Source: Onchidella celtica (lineage: Eukaryota; Mollusca; Gastropoda; Systellommatophora; Onchidiidae). Taken from it: a DNA stretch of 64,000 bases. The notes under the pieces were generated by a model. That model made no database searches and was not told the origin of the DNA. It was given only the letters and a program-made list of their open reading frames with translations. The translations under genes were made by a program, and so were the position numbers. The DNA lies in the NCBI GenBank assembly GCA_963931925.1, contig OZ007571.1, positions 37,733,123 through 37,797,122 of the forward strand, read 5' to 3'. Below, piece by piece: positions 1 through 21,806 of the stretch. Each line of letters starts with the position of its first letter. Within the stretch, counting starts at the first letter, position 1.

Positions 1-619
1 ATTACACAACACGGTACGAACGAGAACAGAGTCTGAAAAAAAAGAACGTATCTATAGATAGGTAGAAAGAGGGACAAGAGAATACGTCTTCCTGCGGAAC
101 AGAGAAGATATCGACGCTACAATCTAAACAAAAATACAGGTCCCTACAGAACTGTTCACTGTGATGAACGAAGTTCCAAATTTAGCCCACCTCCCGAAGA
201 GGATAAACTACGCTCACCACAGCAAACCCGCGCCACCGCCCGTACAATCAATTACGACAAAAACAGAAAAACAGCGGAAAAAGACAGAAGAAAAGACAGC
301 CCTTAATCCAGGGTACAAAATTTCCACTTAACTTTCAATTTTTGAAATTTTGAGTAAAACTCCTCCCTTTAATCGGAGCTCTGGCTGCTCGTCTCCTCAG
401 GCTGCACGCACACACTCTGGAAAGTTTAAATACACATTAATACCTATTCATAGCAATACATGCATCAATACATATTATTATTCATAAACATACATAAATC
501 ATATCATCATGAAATTTCCATTCATCCCACGAACAAAGACAACAGCACGAATTCCTAGCACAACAGAAAAACAACTAGATATAACGAATACACCCTGTCA
601 AAATGACCACAGGTAAACA

Positions 620-632
620 GGACGAGCCCCCA
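620..632 (-). promoter_or_regulatory. Primer-binding site, tRNA-Pro type
   Basis: On the minus strand this reads TGGGGGCTCGTCC, one base inside the LTR end. The same 13 bases begin the tRNA-Pro primer-binding site of murine leukaemia virus. There is one copy here, whereas the sister element at 28497 has two. Confidence 0.8.
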
Positions 633-633
633 G

Positions 634-1542
634 TGTCACAAATCCCAGACTGGGAGATGTAATAGTTTATGACAGGACGACAATCACGAACAAACAAGTT
701 TAACACTTAACAAAACAACCCATCAGACTCACACATTTATTAAACATAATTATACATATAATAGCGCCATTACATACATTATATTATTGAAATGAACTGC
801 CGTACAACGGCCTCACTCTCACACACACTCTCCCTCGGATCCACAATCCGGTAGTTACTCCTAAAGGCACTTCGGCCTCAGCCTCTCCCCTCAGGGTCTT
901 AATAGCACATTAATAATTTACTGGCACCGCAGTCTCTCAATATCCCCTTCCTATTGTCCTACGCCTTAGCACTCCCCTAGCACCTCAGCAGGGCAATAAC
1001 ACGTTATTATTTCCATAGCCATCAACATGGCAACAACATAGTATCAGTTCACTAGCCTATCAACATGGCAACAACATAGTATCAGTTCACTAGCCTATCA
1101 ACATGGCAACAATATAGTATCTCATTCACTCTCATATCTACGTCCCTGTCCGTGGCCTGACTGCCACGACTTATGTGCCTCTACTGTCCTGCACTGACAG
1201 CCTCACTTCTGGCCTATGTGCGGCCTCCGGCCCTATGCTGGCCTATCACTTGTGCTCATCGAGGTGGCTCTTCGGCCCGTCCCCGACACCAGTCATTACT
1301 GGAACAACACTCATCCGTCTCCCGACTGCTTTCACTTATGTCCGCCCGCTGGGCTCTTATTCACAGGTCCGCTCCGTCGGACCTTCTAACTTGCAGTGAT
1401 AGTTATACAGCGCTTTCGCCTCCTTCAGACCCCCTCCCACTACTCACAACAGCACGCTTAACTTGCTGTCTACTGTGAGCCCTTCTTACTCTACACCCGC
1501 TCTGTAGCAATCCCCTTAATTGCACTCACTCCACTCGTGACA
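634..1542 (-). repeat. 5' LTR of the left-edge element
   Basis: A 909-bp LTR on the minus strand with TGTCAC ends, homologous at both ends to the 1230-bp LTRs at 28497 and 35267. It contains about three copies of a 38-bp unit around 1020-1120 (core ATCAACATGGCAACAA) that are also present in the other LTRs, at 29250-29345 in reverse complement. Confidence 0.88.
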
Positions 1543-3240
1543 CTTACCATCTTGTAATTACATTATGCACCCCCAAACAACATTCTTCACAAATGCACAA
1601 CATACAATGCAACCAGCAACAGGCAAATAGTACACAGTTCACTAATAACATCGTGGATGCTGTTAGGGGGACGTAGTGTGATTGCAAAGCCAAATAGAGT
1701 AAATACTGAGTTGTTCTCACTGCTCAGTTATAGCTTTCTATGTAAAACACTTATGTCCCGGTAACAACAGCCACACATCATACACAACCTATGAGCCACA
1801 AAGTGAGAACCGCCGTACATATACTTACAATCCAGCACAACATCACTGAGAAGTAAACTTGTGTGTCTAGCCACGTGATGAACGAAATAAGAAACCACAG
1901 ATAAGTTGTAACTACATAGGTCTGGCTGCATAGTCTAATCCTGAACGTTTCATTCTCTTTGTTTTCAAGTTTTAAAGTGGAGTCTCTCAAACTGTCCTAT
2001 CTGTCTGTCAGCAAATGTTGCTACTATACTGGCATGGGACATGGGATAGGGGTAGGGTCAATGAGCAGCCAAACGAAAATCAATAAGAAATTATAATATA
2101 AATGTATTTTATTGGGGTTGGGGTGTGTGTGTGTGTGGGAGGGGGGGGGGGAGAGAGAGTCATTGAACTTTGCCAAGAAAATTACTTTATGATTACAATA
2201 TCTTTATGTCTACAGGGACGGGGAGGTTTACAGCCTGATGAGCTTGGCTGAAGAAAATTAACGTGAGAACTACAATGATTATTCATGCATTGTTACCTTT
2301 ATTTCCGAAAAAGAAGGCGGGGGGGGGGGGGTCAGTGAACATCGCTGAAGAAGAAAATTAGTGCAAAAAAATGACCGTATCCTACATTATTCTATGGTAG
2401 TAGAAATCCCGCGACTTTCATGGGTCAAGAACACAAGCATTCTACTCAAAATAGAGAAACGATGACGACATAGGTAATCGTTCTACCCACCCTTAATCTC
2501 CTCGTTTTGTTTTGATCGACGTTGTTTTCTCGTGATAATCACACATGTGCACTGTCGCATCTATGCATGTTTACATTAATTCACTTTCGGATGCAGACCA
2601 ATGGTAAAGTTTCAATAAACCGCCAACATGGATTGGAAAAAAAATAAATAAATAAAAAGGATCTTTCACTGAGCTTTAAGTAAACGTATCAAAGTCAGAA
2701 CAGACAATTCTAGATCAGGCTAATAGTCGGTAGAACAGTTTTGTCATAAGTGTTAACCTATTTACACGAAAATATAAAACAAGAAACAAATAAACAAACA
2801 TAGATGGCAGTGGAATGTCCATCCTGGAATAGCATGACAGCGCGGGAAGGGGTTTTTCAAGAACTGAACATTTTCGGCAATCTGTTCTAAATAAATCTAA
2901 CTAAAATTTCACACGCATATCTGCAGGGCGTTATGCCGAGCACTGACTCGAACTATTAGCCACTTTCTAAAGTTTTCTGCAAGTTCTGCATCTTTTGATC
3001 GTGCCTGACACGTTGGCGAAACTTCGTTGATTATACAATGCCACAGTGTGATCCCTGGCACTACATATTTTTTTTTTTTAATTTTGGGTATATACTTTTT
3101 CCTTTCATAACACGTAAAAGTCCACTTTTTACGTACAACAACATCGTACACGTGAATGGGCAGCGTCATATGAAATGGCCACTTACATAAAACCATCCAC
3201 TAAAGGAAGATAAGAAATTTGGCCAGGGTCATGGCACCAC
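1543..3240. other. Intergenic stretch with simple repeats, no gene seen
   Basis: Lies between the LTR element and the TATA box of the secreted-repeat gene. It holds a GT/GA-rich tract (about 2120-2160), short G runs near 2320 and a T run near 3068. No exon with a signal peptide, cysteine pattern or plausible splice sites was found. The upstream control region of the neighbouring gene must lie here. Confidence 0.5.
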
Positions 3241-3249
3241 TATAAAAAT
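3241..3249 (+). promoter_or_regulatory. TATA box of the secreted-repeat gene
   Basis: TATAAAAAT lies about 100 bases before the ATG at 3347, so initiation would fall near 3270 and give a 5' UTR of about 75 bases. This is inferred from motif and spacing only. Confidence 0.6.
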
Positions 3250-3346
3250 ACCACAAGTTTTATAACGTTCCTACAACACAGCCATCGGCCCGGATACACC
3301 TTTTCATCTTGTCCCGGACATATTTCACTCCAAATTTCCCACCGAA

Positions 3347-14599
<11,253 letters not shown>

Positions 14600-16785
14600 T
14601 TAAGAGATTTTCCCATCATTACATCATCCTTTTAGATTTCAATCTTATTATTTCATATCTTTGATTATGCTTGATTGTAAGTACATGTAATATAAACTAC
14701 AGATGCTAACAAACCGGTGGTTTAGCTCAAGTAACTTGAAAAACAGTTAATTTCGTCTCTGGAACGGGGTCACTCGGCCGGTTATGAAACATACAAAGAT
14801 TTAAAAAAAACAAAAAACAGAGAGAAACGAAACAGGGTTATCTGTTTTTTGCGCACTTGGCATTACAGGGGTGAACTGTTACCAGGACAATGAAACAGAG
14901 AGAGCGGTATCTTGGTACATGAAGTTCATTATCTAATACTTTATTTCGCCTATTCTGCTACATAAATTACATGCATGCATTTTGCAAACATTGGGAGTTA
15001 TGATTTCAATTTAGATTTCTAGATTTCAACTTTTTTTTTTAATATCCTGATTTACAAACAGGCAAAATGCACTTTGAACATTCGGTACCCAGTCATACTT
15101 TCTCGCTATTACTAATAAAACAATAAATAGCCCAATCAAATAGTCCATGATCAGTGGCGTGTAGAGGTTTAGTGATGCCCCATCATGCCCGGGGCCAACT
15201 CTTTGATTGTATGTCCCAAGACTGAAGTATGGCCTGGATCCTCTTTGATTGGATGACCCCTTCTGCACGCCACTAATGCTACTAAACTGGTGTCTGCTGT
15301 TCCGTTGGGGTTTAGGGCCTACTACTGAACTCCTGACACACACGAGCCCTAAGTTGTTTTGATTCTGATGAATGTGTAATAAAAATAATGTCTTTCACAA
15401 AATGACGAGTGACCGTTTGCTTGCTTTATTTTATTTTTTCTTTAAGTTGAAAACGAACAGGTTTTTGTTTCTTCTTTACATGTCCCAGTTTAATTAAAAT
15501 GATTATTACCTATACTCCTTCCACTTTGTCGTTCCCTCTATCTCTCTGTGTCGCTTTTTTTTTTTTTTTTCAGATTTTCCTCTTTATATTTTCTTGTATT
15601 GGTTAAGTTTGTTTACACGAAAAAAAAAAAAAAAAACCTGCCTTGTTCTCCGTCCTCCAAACCACACACGTTTCTTTTTGTTCAGAACAATTTGATACCT
15701 ACATATTTCCCACCACTACGGTGGGGGACACTTCCTTGTACACCAGATTGTCACATGGTCTCCTGAGCTGATATCGAGTAAAATGTTAAATGTCTCACAT
15801 CTTGAATTCTCTAAGAAGTCATATAACTAGTAAAAGTAATAATTTGACGTGTGAAATCATGATGGTCGGTAGTTACTTTATACAGTTAAAAAAAACAAAA
15901 CAACAATGACATTAATTTCACTAACCTAAAAAATCAGTTCTTTATGCAATGTTTACAATTAAAGATGAGGACGGCTTTCAACAGCCTTTCAAGACCACGT
16001 TACTTGTGTTTATATATTTAATAAACCTTAACTTAATTGCCTCACAAAATCGGTCAACAAATATAAAAAGTGGGTGAAATTATTACGTTTTATTAATTTT
16101 TTGTGTGGATGTGAACAGTAAAAAGGTGTTCATATGTCATACATGTTCAACTGTGATTTGTCCATTCTTTTATTACTTTCAACATCAAGAAACACAAACC
16201 CAAAACGAAATCAACTAAACATACCTGTATTAATTTTCAAATGATATTTATTGATTTTTTCTTTCACCATATTCCTTTAAAATCATTCATGGAGAGGCAT
16301 TTGTCAGTGGAAAGACATGGCAAATCCAATAAACAATTATCATACATTAGTAATTTCCAAATAAATAAATTGTGATAATTACACATGTATCTATTTCTGG
16401 TGATTGAAAATGAAAAAGAAAAAAGAAAAAAGAGTCTTCAAATAAAGTCGAAATAATTAATTTAGAAAAGAATCATGTATATGTATGTGTTGTTCTGGCC
16501 GAAAAGAAATGGATTACCGATTCAAGATTAAAATCAATTATGTAATTAACTATCTGTACGAATTATAGTAGTTCTATGTTGCAGATAAGATTTTTGTCAA
16601 CAGCATAAATGTTCAGTAATCTATTGATTCTCATTAGTTAAGCATACATGTATTAAATTCCACTGTTATTCTGATTAAAACCAATGACAGAGAAGTGTTC
16701 GGGCCCATTGAGCCCAGGCCCAAGTCAAATCTGTTTTGCCTGGGTTTTGTGGACAATGGAGTTATATGTAATTCAAAGGGACCCC
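14600..16785. other. 3' UTR and intergenic DNA, no further gene seen
   Basis: The stretch begins with the 3' UTR of the secreted-repeat gene. From about 15550 it is AT-rich with T and A runs (15555-15572, 15620-15636). No exon or mobile-element ends were recognised. Confidence 0.5.
15114..15127 (+). terminator. Possible polyadenylation signals of the secreted-repeat gene
   Basis: AATAAA occurs at 15114-15119 and 15122-15127, about 520 bases after the stop; another lies at 15378-15383. They are the first canonical signals after the TGA; which one is used cannot be told. Confidence 0.4.
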
Positions 16786-17226
16786 CCCCCCCCCACTAGT
16801 GAGAATGAAACAAGCCTGTCTCACTGGTTGATTCAATGGGACCTACCCCAAGGGTGAGAATGAAACAAGCCTGTCTCATAAGTTGATTCAATGGGACCTC
16901 CCCCACTAGTGAGAATGAAACAAGCCTGTCTCACTGCAGGTTGATTCAATGGGACCTACCCCAAGGGTGAGAATGAAACAAGCCTGTCTCATAAGTTGAT
17001 TCAATGGGACCTCCCCCACTAGTGAGACAAACAAGCCTGTCTCACAGGTTGATTCAATGGGATCTCCCCCACTAGTGAGAATGAAAAAAGCCTGTCTCAC
17101 TGCAGGTTGATTCAACGGGATCTCCCCCACTAGTGAGAATGAAACAAGCCTATCTCACTGGCTGATTCAACGGGACCTCCCCAACTAGTGAGAATGAAAC
17201 AAGAATGTCTCACTGGTTGATCCAAG
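16786..17226. repeat. 55-bp minisatellite, about eight copies
   Basis: Units of 54-57 bp with core GTGAGAATGAAACAAGCCTG followed by TCTCAC and GTTGATTCAATGGGACCT. Two unit types alternate at the left (ACTAGTGAG and AAGGGTGAG), which suggests growth as a dimer. No palindrome or spacer diversity that would suggest anything other than a minisatellite. Confidence 0.92.
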
Positions 17227-18209
17227 AGCACTTGAGACAAAACCCACATAAAACAGCTTTGCCTCAGTATGCTACATGTGCTAGCCTAATGGCAAAATCA
17301 ACATTTCCAATCTTTTCATCAAACAGCATATAAACTTCATGCTCTTGGCCACTGATATCACGGGAGTTTCTTCTCATATGAGTGTAATGATTTTAGCCCT
17401 TTCAATACTGAAACAGCATTGCCGTCAACTCTTTACTCTTCCAGCAGTTACAGGTTTTGTTCCTCCAATACTAGCTTTTAAATAGAGATCATAGCCTGAT
17501 TTGGATTCGCATTTACCGGCAAATAACTGAAAAATAAGTGGACCTCAACATGAACTGGATTTGACAGAAAAATCTAGCTTTCACAGCATCAGTGGTCACA
17601 GGGCTAAGAGAGATAAGAATTAAGCAGAGGAATTCACTTTGCAAGTTCAACTTGCTTGTTAGCCCATCCTTTCCCTCTCTTGTCCTCCCTGCTTAAAAAA
17701 AAGGGGGGAGGGGGAGGGAGAGGGGTGACCCAGTGACCTCCATTACCAATACATAATACTTATCTACTTACCTTTCCAAAAAATGTTAACTAGAAAAACA
17801 AGCTGAATAATGATTCATTCAACATTCAACTGCTTAAGTTGACCTGCCAGTCTCAATTTCTTCATAAATTCATTCAAACGCATTCAAGAATGTTATATAT
17901 GTACATATGGGTTAAAAAACCATGGCCTGTGCATTAGAACTTATAACTGTAACAACAAATTTGCCAGTGATTCATGATTTGATCTGATATTAGTGATTTA
18001 AAATGTTAAATGGTAAGAAGCAAAACAGGGCAACCTGGAGAAGATCACACTCCAGCCTTTACAATTACTTACATTCCATTCAAGCTGAGCCACACTGAGA
18101 TCATGATTCTGCTGTATTTGATTTCCTAAAATTGGTTTGTTTTTTCCACCAATGAAAGTTATTCCAAGCTCAACTACAATGCCAGACCAAAAAAACAAAA
18201 TGTATGTTT
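17227..18209. other. Intergenic, nothing recognised
   Basis: Unique-looking AT-rich sequence with a purine-rich tract near 17695-17725. No supported exon, RNA gene or mobile element was found. Confidence 0.4.
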
Positions 18210-18213
18210 ATGA

Positions 18214-19423
18214 TGTCACGATCACGTGCGTGAAGATGGTCACGACCACGTGTGTGATGAGTACCTAACTTATTTACCTTTCAAACCCAGCTAACAAGCC
18301 AAGCAAGCAGACCAGCGATCAACGGACACATGGAGTGAGATTTAAATTAAACGATATTTAATTATAAATGCATGACAAAACTTATGTCAAAACATTCAAC
18401 TCATGATAATCACATACATAATCACAAAAACAGATACTTCAAATGTACTCTTGGGGATCACGGCTATTATCTGTTCCCCGTTTCACATCTAGATCTAATC
18501 CCTCTGTCTCTAAACTTAACTACGTATACTTAATAGTCTCTGTCAATAGCTGCCCTCCTCGTTGATGCAGTTTCACGTCTCCAGAGTTCACACGATCCTT
18601 TCTAGATCTCTAACTTCGACGATAAAAGGGGAAACAGACGTCCCTGGCTTCACACAAATAAGAGCACACAGTTCACACCCGCCACCGTAGATTACTAGCT
18701 ACTTGAGGGGTTATCATCCCGTCCTCAAAGACTCTTCTTCTGCAAACACACACAGCACATCGACGGTTCACACCCGCCATCGCAAATCACGAGCTTCTGA
18801 TGGGTTCCCATCCTATCATCAGAACTCCTCAACTTCTGGTCCCCATGGCACGACCTTCCACTTGTCGCCCGGACCGATTAAATTCTTCTTATTGGAAAAT
18901 ACATGCGAACATCATGGATCCCTCACACACCTAACACTTCTGGTCCCCACTGGCACGACCTTCCACTTGTCGCCCGGACCGATAAATTCTGCGTCTTCCT
19001 TTTAGGAATGAATAACTTGGGGAACCTCATAGATTCCTCACATACATAACACCCCTGGTCCCCATGGCACGACCTTCCACCTGTCGCCCGGACCACTTCT
19101 CGCTGCGTCTTCCTTTAGGAACGAATAATTTGGGAACCACGTGTGTCGAGCTTCTCCTCTACTTATACTCCCGAGGTTTTTGCACACGCGACTAGTTTAA
19201 AGCGAGTCGTGTGTATCTATCCACGCTCGTCAACAATGTTAAAAACCGTGTTTTCCCCTGCTAAGCTCACCCCCCTAGACTCGTGGCGCACAAGGCCACC
19301 GACCTTCCTCGTGATAGTAATCTTTCATGCTAGTCAACAACTTAAAAAAACTCCCCTTCTCCCCTACCAAGTTTACCCCCTCTATACTCGTGGCGTACAA
19401 GGTCATCAACCTTAATCGTGACA
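18214..19423. mobile_element. Probable solo LTR (Gypsy-type), 1210 bp
   Basis: Starts TGTCACGAT and ends ATCGTGACA, flanked by ATGA on both sides (18210-18213 and 19424-19427), which reads as a 4-bp target duplication. The TGTCAC...GTGACA ends are like those of the LTRs at 28497 and 35267, but the interior differs, so it is another family. Inside are about three copies of a roughly 105-bp unit (GGTCCCC-TGGCACGACCTTC, 18838-19140) and two copies of a roughly 110-bp unit near the right end. No internal coding region remains. The 9-bp inverted ends would also allow a DNA-transposon reading. Confidence 0.6.
18836..19140. repeat. Tandem units of about 105 bp inside the solo LTR
   Basis: Three copies, beginning near 18838, 18940 and 19052, share GGTCCCC, GGCACGACCTTCCAC and TGTCGCCCGGACC. 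Such internal arrays are common in LTR U3 regions; a regulatory role is only a guess. Confidence 0.75.
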
Positions 19424-19427
19424 ATGA

Positions 19428-20825
19428 TACATGTACATAGAAAGCCATTTGGTTAACCATGGCAATATTCAGACCATATACTTCTAGTTCTACAACATGA
19501 ACAGCAGTTCCATGTCATTGTCAGTCATCTAACTTTTGCTCCTCCAATGAAACGCAGTAATGAATGCAAATACGAGAGATACTTTCCTAGAATGTGATCT
19601 CCTCTTACGAAGTTGCACATTGAAGTTATTTGTTTTTGGTGGAAGATTGAAATCAATAGAAAATCTACTAAATTATTATTTTTGAAATAATGCTTTGATT
19701 TTCATATACAACAACTATTAGATGTAGATATCTAGACTAGATGTATGTAAAAAAAAAAAATGTGCAGTGTTACTCAAGTAGTTAATGCCTTGATTATCTT
19801 GACAATGGCAGTGCTTTTTAATACAAATGATCTGAAAATTTGGCATATGATATCATTTCCACTACCCAGAACAAAGGTAAAATGGAAAACACTGTCATTT
19901 TACAGGCAATACAGTATCTGTGGTTGCAGGTTGTATGAACAGTATTGGGCAACCTGGTAGACAAGAGATAAAAGGGAACAAACCAACAGAACAGAAAGAA
20001 ACAATTTGCTGCTGCTACATGCCCTTTCTATTTATTGTGTGCAAACATTTCTTAAGTGAGGATTGCGTGAAAGGATGTTGTTGCAAGATTATGTTTTCCT
20101 TACAACTCTGAAGCCCAGCTAACTACATGTATATTTTGTAGCCACAAATCACCGACAAATCAAAATGCACATAATCTGTAATTGACATTAAATCTTTGTG
20201 ATCTATCTGCCATTTCTGATCCCAACGACCAGAAAAGTCTGCAAGCTTTGGTAAACAAGTATGTACAGTTGTCAGCCTGTCAGATTTAATGTTTGATTAC
20301 ACTTAGAATAATTCACTGCTGACCATGAAAACTGCCATTTACGACAAAATCACTATCTTTCAGGAGATGGAAAAAGCTGTTCAATTCCTGTTATATGTGT
20401 CATTCACAAAGAAGAACTGTTTATCCCAAATTGATTCCTAAGCAACAACAGGAAGCAGCTATTGTCTTGTAACCCAGCTAGTCAGATTCGCAAAGTCAAA
20501 AACTACAACATACAAATTTCACATTTTGGAAAATTTGACTCACAACAGTTTTCCTGGATGGCCTTGAAGTTGCTGATGATGTGCAGATAATGATGAAGGG
20601 AATTGGACAATTAACCAAATGAAGTATGGTGAATATTGTAACTGTGCCAAAAATACATGCACTGAGACCTCTCTGCCTTGTGAGCAATACAGAACAAAAA
20701 ATCCAACTTATTTTTTTTTTTTTTTAACTAAAGAAAATATAACCTGAAATGTTTTGTAAAATACTATTCGTACCATGAGTATGAGTCAAAGCCATTCTGA
20801 AGCAGTAAACTGAATTTAGTGCTCC
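19428..20825. other. Intergenic, nothing recognised
   Basis: AT-rich sequence with A and T runs at 19750 and 20710. Short open frames here have no recognisable motif and no convincing splice context. Confidence 0.4.
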
Positions 20826-21195
20826 CCGGAACTGGGGCTGTCATAGACTGATGAGTCAAAAAACATTGTATCAACAACCATCAAAGATTCAAAATAGCAA
20901 CAAATATAATATAGCCGTCTCGAGAGACATACGCAACAATTAACATAAGAGGGGCATGAAACAACACCACTTTGGTAAAGTAACAGGGAAAACAGTACCC
21001 CTGGGAAGTGGGCTTGTCAGAGACTGATGAATCAACAGTGTCAACAACTAACAAAGACTTGAAAAAGCAACAAACAGAATAAAGTGTCTTGAGAAACACG
21101 TGGAACAATTAAAATGATATTGTTGGTGTGAAACAACACCACTATGATACAGAAACAATGCCTAAGGCAAATGAGGTTTTCATCAGAAACTGACA
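20826..21195. repeat. Diverged tandem repeat of about 170 bp
   Basis: Two clear copies and part of a third share, in order, an ACTGATGA-TCAA block, a CAACAA block, GAGA-ACA, AACAATTAA and GAAACAACACCACT (20830-20975, 21000-21150, from 21175). They are diverged by substitutions and small indels. Confidence 0.55.
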
Positions 21196-21479
21196 ATCAA
21201 CAATGATAAAATATCCAAAAATCAACCGATAAATATTTACATTTCATAATAAATCCATTCAGAACAGAGGTTATCCCATCATTTCACAACAGTAATGGAG
21301 TCTGACACACAAATTTGCAATAATTCATTCTAAAACTGATATGGTAAACATGAGGTTTCTAAGGCTCTGATCATTTTGTATTAAAAAAGCTAATATTATT
21401 ATAAATGACCCCCAACATCCCCTGAACAAGGAATATATAAGATCTGTAAGAAGTTTAAGGCTGTTGTCAAAGAAAACTA

Positions 21480-21806
21480 AAACTGAGCGCTACTTTAAAT
21501 CGTTTATTCCATCATCAACTAGGATGTTACAATAATGTCGTCATCTTGATCGTAATCTGTGCACCAAATGTCCTGCGTGTCAGGTCAATGTGTTTTAGTT
21601 AGGGAAGCATATTGTGTGCACTGTTAATTTTGTTAATTTAGTTAATTTATCAGTGTGTGTGTATATATGTGTGTGTGCGCGCTATGTATCATACTTTCTG
21701 CTTCTGTAACTGTATTGTTATGTATTCAATGATCAAAACAAATTTCCTTGTACAAGGACGAATAAAATTTATCTTATCTTATCTTATCTTATCTTATCTT
21801 ATCTGT
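21480..21806 (+). mobile_element. Non-LTR retroposon 3' tail ending in (TTATC)n
   Basis: The sequence ends with AATAAAATTTATC and five to six TTATC units, a typical 3' end of LINE-derived or SINE retroposons. A TG-rich stretch precedes it (21650-21690). No coding part is recognisable and the 5' border is uncertain. Confidence 0.5.

Larger units (their letters stand above)
1..1542 (-). mobile_element. LTR retroelement, 5' end only (Gmr1-like Gypsy relative), cut by window edge
   Basis: Read on the minus strand this is a 5' LTR (1542 down to 634) followed by an untranslated leader running off the left edge. The LTR has TGTCAC...GTGACA ends and its start and end match those of the LTRs of the 8.0-kb element at 28497-36496; the leader matches the leader of that element to about its position 30383. 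The LTR is a shorter variant, 909 bp against 1230 bp. A 13-base primer-binding site (GGACGAGCCCCCA on the plus strand, 620-632) follows the LTR directly. The outer flank begins CTTAC, which may be the target duplication, but its partner is outside the window. No coding part is visible here. Confidence 0.9.

Noticed and set aside
16786-17226. CRISPR-like regular array
   Set aside because: Units are continuous 55-bp tandem copies without unique spacers, in a eukaryotic context.
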